This document shows, one piece after another, positions 23,577 to 26,229 of a stretch of DNA of 26,229 bases. Positions within the stretch are counted from its first letter, which is position 1, and every line of letters begins with the position of its first letter. This stretch comes from DATMNI01 sp035570275 (GTDB lineage: Bacteria > Acidobacteriota > Terriglobia > Bryobacterales > Bryobacteraceae), in contig DATMNI010000086.1 in the NCBI GenBank assembly GCA_035570275.1, forward strand, positions 1 through 26,229, read 5' to 3'. The translations under genes were made by a program, and so were the position numbers. Below the pieces are notes generated by a model that did not search any database, was not told the DNA's origin, and worked only from the letters and a program-made list of their open reading frames with translations.

Positions 23577-24877
23577 GATCTCTCTTCGGAAAGATCTTAA
23601 TCTGGTTTTGGTTCACGCTGGCCATTACAGTGGTGGGCTCAGCCTTCATTTCGGCGCTGAAGGTAAACGAAAACGATTCCGACGAGCGGGCGCCGGTGGC
23701 CCGCCTGGTGACCTTTCAACTGGAAGAGGCGCGAATCGCCTATGAGGTGGGAGGCCGGCCGGGTTTGCAGTCTTTCCTGGACACGCTGCACCGCGTGTAC
23801 GAGGCCAATGGCATCTTGACGGACGGAGACGGGCGCGATCTGCTGACCAACCAGGACCGGTCTCAGATGATCCGGCACGCCCGGCGGCGCGCGTTGTTCC
23901 AGTTCTTCCGGACCGGCGACGCCACCATAGCGCGGGTTTCCGACGACGGCAAGTTTTGGTTCTTTTTCATTGTGCCGCGGGCCACCGTGGGCGCGTGGTT
24001 CCTGCTGCCGGACCATGTTTTCGTGATGGCGGCGGCGGTGCTGCTGTGTTACCTGCTGGCTTATTACCTGACGGCGCCGGTGCGCCAGTTGGAGAAGGCC
24101 GTGGAGCGGTTCGGCAGCGGCGACCTGGCGGCGCGCGTAGGGTCTACGCGGCAGGATGAGTTGGGCCACCTGGCGCGCACGTTTGACCGGATGGCGAACC
24201 GGATTGAGACGCTGGTATCCGCCGAGCGCCGGCTGCTGCTGGACATTTCGCACGAACTGCGGTCGCCCCTGGCCAGGCTCGGGGTGGCTGTGGAACTGGC
24301 GCGTTCGGGCGAGAATCCGGATGCCGCGCTGAACCGCATCCAGAAGGAGTCGGACCGGCTGAACGGGCTGGTGGGACAACTGCTTCAGGTGACCCGCGCC
24401 GAAGGCGACCCGAGTTCCCTGCGCCGCCACCCGGTGCAACTGGACCAACTGGTGCAACAACTGGTGGACGATTCGCTGATTGAGGCGGCCGCCCACGGGT
24501 GCCAGGTGAAATTCGAGAATCGCGAACCGGTGAGGGTGGAGGGCGATGTCGAATTGCTGCGCCGTGCGGTGGAGAACGTGATTCGCAACGCGATCCGATA
24601 TTCGCCGCCGGAAACGGCAGTGGAAGTCTCGCTGGCGCGGAACAACGGCAAGGCGGTGGTGGACGTGCGCGATCATGGTCCAGGCGTGCCGGAAGAGGCG
24701 CTGCCGCGTTTGTTCGACGCCTTCTACCGGGTGGAGAGCGACCGCAACCGGTCGAGCGGCGGCATTGGCCTGGGCCTTTCCATCGCGCGGCGGGCAATCG
24801 AGTTGCACCAGGGGGCGATCCGCGCCAAGAATGCGAAGCCGGGGTTGGAAGTGGTGATGGAGTTGCCGGTGGCGTAG
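23573..24877 (+). CDS. Sensor histidine kinase (CpxA-like)
   Basis: The 434-residue protein has two membrane helices (about 8-28 and 148-168) enclosing a periplasmic sensor of about 110 residues. It then has a HAMP domain (about 168-220), an H-box DISHELRSPLARL with His227, an N-box ENVIRNAIRYS (334-344), a G1 box DHGPGVP (367-373) and a G2 box GGIGLGLSI (396-404). It would phosphorylate the upstream response regulator. The pair is like CpxAR of Proteobacteria, for which envelope protein stress is the signal. That function is inferred, not shown. Confidence 0.93.
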   Translation: MRSLFGKILIWFWFTLAITVVGSAFISALKVNENDSDERAPVARLVTFQLEEARIAYEVGGRPGLQSFLDTLHRVYEANGILTDGDGRDLLTNQDRSQMIRHARRRALFQFFRTGDATIARVSDDGKFWFFFIVPRATVGAWFLLPDHVFVMAAAVLLCYLLAYYLTAPVRQLEKAVERFGSGDLAARVGSTRQDELGHLARTFDRMANRIETLVSAERRLLLDISHELRSPLARLGVAVELARSGENPDAALNRIQKESDRLNGLVGQLLQVTRAEGDPSSLRRHPVQLDQLVQQLVDDSLIEAAAHGCQVKFENREPVRVEGDVELLRRAVENVIRNAIRYSPPETAVEVSLARNNGKAVVDVRDHGPGVPEEALPRLFDAFYRVESDRNRSSGGIGLGLSIARRAIELHQGAIRAKNAKPGLEVVMELPVA

Positions 24878-24883
24878 GCGTCG

Positions 24884-25195
24884 ATGCCTGCGCTGCCCGG
24901 TTGGGCTCAGGCTACACTGGAAAAGATAGTGGAGCCCTTTGCCGCCGTATTCGACTGGGATGATGCCAATACCCGCCACTTGGCCCCTTATGCCGTCTCG
25001 CGAGACGAAGCCGAGCAATGTTATCGCAATGAACCGCTCATTATCGAAGAGCAGTACCTGGGTGGTGAACTGCGTTACCTCGCCTTGGGTGAAACGGATG
25101 GAGCCCGGAGGCTGGCCTTTGTTCACAGTTCGCGGACCGCGAGTGCGCTTTATCACGGCATATCCGATGAGCGGCCCGCAACAGGAGCAGTATGA
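24884..25195 (+). pseudogene. BrnT-like toxin, probably frameshifted
   Basis: The 103-residue frame starts well (FDWDDANTRHLAPYAVSRDE, then LRYLALGETDGARRLAFV), which fits the BrnT ribonuclease family (COG2929). After V it reads HSSRTASALYHGI, which does not fit. The neighbouring frame gives FTVRGPRVRFITAYPM, the expected BrnT C-terminal strand. Inserting two T bases at 25122-25123 restores it. The restored frame would run into the antitoxin gene without a stop, so a second change may have occurred. As it stands the protein lacks its final strand and is probably inactive. Confidence 0.65.
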
Positions 25196-25208
25196 GAAGG
25201 ATGAAACC

Positions 25209-25559
25209 ATGAGTGAAGAGCCGGTTCCGAGCTTCACCAATGAAGAGAAGGAGGCGGCCTGGTGGGACGCTCACCCGGAAGTGCTGGCTCAGCGCTTCCA
25301 GAGCGCTAGGCAGCAGGGGCGTATTCACCGGTTGAGCCAGACAACATTGCCCGGTGCGTCCGAGACCGTCGCGATCCGCATACCCGAACCGGAACTTTCA
25401 CGAGCCCGCGAACTGGCGGCCAAGCGGGGAATCCTGTATCAGACTTATATCAAGATGCTACTGCGGGAGGCCCTTGATGCCGAAGAGAAAAGCTCGCCGG
25501 GTGAGATCGGCCGACCGCGAATTAGGGCCGGGAATGCGGCTGTGCTGTTTGGCTCGTGA
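25209..25559 (+). CDS. BrnA/CopG-type antitoxin
   Basis: The 116-residue product has an N-terminal PVPSFTNEEKEAAWWDAHPE stretch and a ribbon-helix-helix ETVAIRIPEPELSRARELAA followed by GILYQTYIKMLLREALDAEE. This fits the CopG antitoxin family that pairs with BrnT toxins. The start at 25209 lies 13 bp after the truncated toxin stop. The last 25 residues are outside the usual domain and may reflect a lost stop. Its normal role is to neutralise the toxin and repress the operon. Confidence 0.75.
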   Translation: MSEEPVPSFTNEEKEAAWWDAHPEVLAQRFQSARQQGRIHRLSQTTLPGASETVAIRIPEPELSRARELAAKRGILYQTYIKMLLREALDAEEKSSPGEIGRPRIRAGNAAVLFGS

Positions 25560-25678
25560 AGGCGTAAGTGTCCCGGCGATCCCACTTGTCAGTCCGGAGC
25601 GGGAAAATCACCGCGACGTCTTTTGAGCCTAAGGGGACCATGGGGAGTAAAGATTTGACCCTTTCTCGGCGAGCAGGC

Positions 25679-25695
25679 AGGCCGAAATTCGGCCT
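25679..25695 (-). terminator. Perfect 8-bp hairpin at the end of the TIGR03435-like gene
   Basis: AGGCCGAA (25679-25686) and TTCGGCCT (25688-25695) are perfectly complementary around one base and touch the stop codon of the - strand gene. There is no T-run on either side, so termination is only a possibility. Confidence 0.3.
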
Positions 25696-26229
25696 CAATT
25701 CCCGATGGGCGCTTTCTCCGCGCGGTCGATCACCAGGATCTCAACCGGACCCTTTTGGGGCTGCAGCTTGAGTCCAAGCGGCTCCAGGAAGAGGGCGAAA
25801 TCAGAGCCGCCGCGCTCCATTCCTTCCAGGGTGTGTTTCAGTTCCGCGCCGTTGTCGGCCAGCTTCATGGTGAAGTCAAAAAGCCCGTGAAGCCCCGTCT
25901 CATCCAGCACCGGCCTGTCGACGCTGAATGGCCGCGCGGATAACCGTTCCGCCAACTCCGTCATCGTAAAGTTTCGAAATTCCAGCCCGCCCCCGGCCGG
26001 CCGCATGCTGCTCAAGCCCCCACTGGCCGCACCATGGAGTTTGGCTCCGCGTTTGCCGGTAACCAGCAAGTAGACCGGGAGTTCTTTCGTTTCCCGATGG
26101 AATGTAAGTTGGAAGCGATCCGCCAGCAGCGTTTGCAGCATGAGCCTCAACTGGTGGTCTGAAGCGGGGCTGGATGTCTTGGCGACGATGTCGTATCTCT
26201 CGGTGGCGAGCCAACCCGGACCTGAAACT
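25695..26229 (-). CDS. TIGR03435 family protein, partial (5' end beyond the window)
   Basis: The - strand frame is open from 25695 to the window edge. The visible 178 codons contain YDIVAKTSSPASDHQLRLML, then LLADRFQLTFHRETKELPVY, LVTGKRGAKLH, MTELAERLSARPFSVDRPVL, DETGLHGLFDFTMKL and a C-terminal segment ending PVEILVIDRAEKAP. These match the layout of TIGR03435, a family abundant in soil Acidobacteria and of unknown function. The true start lies upstream of the window. An internal ATG at 26150 is not likely to be the start, because family-like sequence precedes it. Confidence 0.88.
   Translation of the reverse strand, partial: VSGPGWLATERYDIVAKTSSPASDHQLRLMLQTLLADRFQLTFHRETKELPVYLLVTGKRGAKLHGAASGGLSSMRPAGGGLEFRNFTMTELAERLSARPFSVDRPVLDETGLHGLFDFTMKLADNGAELKHTLEGMERGGSDFALFLEPLGLKLQPQKGPVEILVIDRAEKAPIGN

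Noticed and set aside
22884..24877. Two-component pair considered as a dedicated pilus regulator (PilRS-like)
   Set aside because: The regulator is of the OmpR type without a sigma-54 domain, and the pair is separated from the Tad genes by the accessory zone.
25627..25665. Sequence around GGGGAGTAAAGATTTGACCC, thought to be an end of a mobile element
   Set aside because: No matching inverted end or transposase was found in the window.

Overview
The window looks like GC-rich chromosomal DNA from an Acidobacteriota member, most likely of the Bryobacterales/Solibacter type. This is inferred from gene content: a TIGR03435-type soil protein at the right edge, a PadR regulator coupled to an ADOP-type ABC permease, a Tad pilus operon with duplicated TadE-like genes, and many dispersed palindromic repeats. 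No rRNA, tRNA or CRISPR array was seen.

Layout. Positions 1-357 hold a short remnant of a conserved hypothetical gene, followed by a nucleoside/H+ symporter of the MFS (358-1578). After an AT-rich regulatory stretch comes a small sigma region 4-like protein (1953-2357), a nested inverted repeat (2387-2541) and a DUF192 protein. Then runs a nearly complete Flp/Tad pilus operon, all on the + strand: TadD-like TPR lipoprotein, Flp prepilin, a large polytopic GT-C-like membrane protein, CpaB, CpaC/RcpA secretin, TadG-like, two TadE-like proteins, CpaE/TadZ, CpaF/TadA, TadB and TadC (2981-15533). Together these give the pilin, its outer-membrane channel, periplasmic adaptors, localisation ATPase, motor ATPase and platform proteins. 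No prepilin peptidase is present.

From 15534 to about 22800 the window is an accessory zone. An SDR oxidoreductase, a ribbon-helix-helix antitoxin with a broken PIN toxin, a PadR/ADOP permease pair, a four-helix DUF6069-like membrane protein on the - strand and a frameshifted hypothetical gene lie among four partial copies of tadC (16625-16903, 16925-16951, 17457-18065, 22705-22792). The right end has a CpxR/CpxA-like two-component pair (22884-24877), a BrnT/BrnA-like toxin-antitoxin pair whose toxin appears frameshifted, and the partial TIGR03435 gene on the - strand.

The two most unusual signals are these. First, five gene junctions of the Tad operon (near 6740, 8326, 9745, 10440 and 12195) each carry a palindromic repeat from one of four unrelated families. 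At the first four, the repeat sits just after the start codon or before the leader of an exported or membrane protein, so it lengthens or replaces the N-terminus without breaking the gene. Second, tadC has seeded a scatter of fragments over 7 kb. Two of these begin at exactly the same tadC base, and one differs from the parent almost only at synonymous sites.
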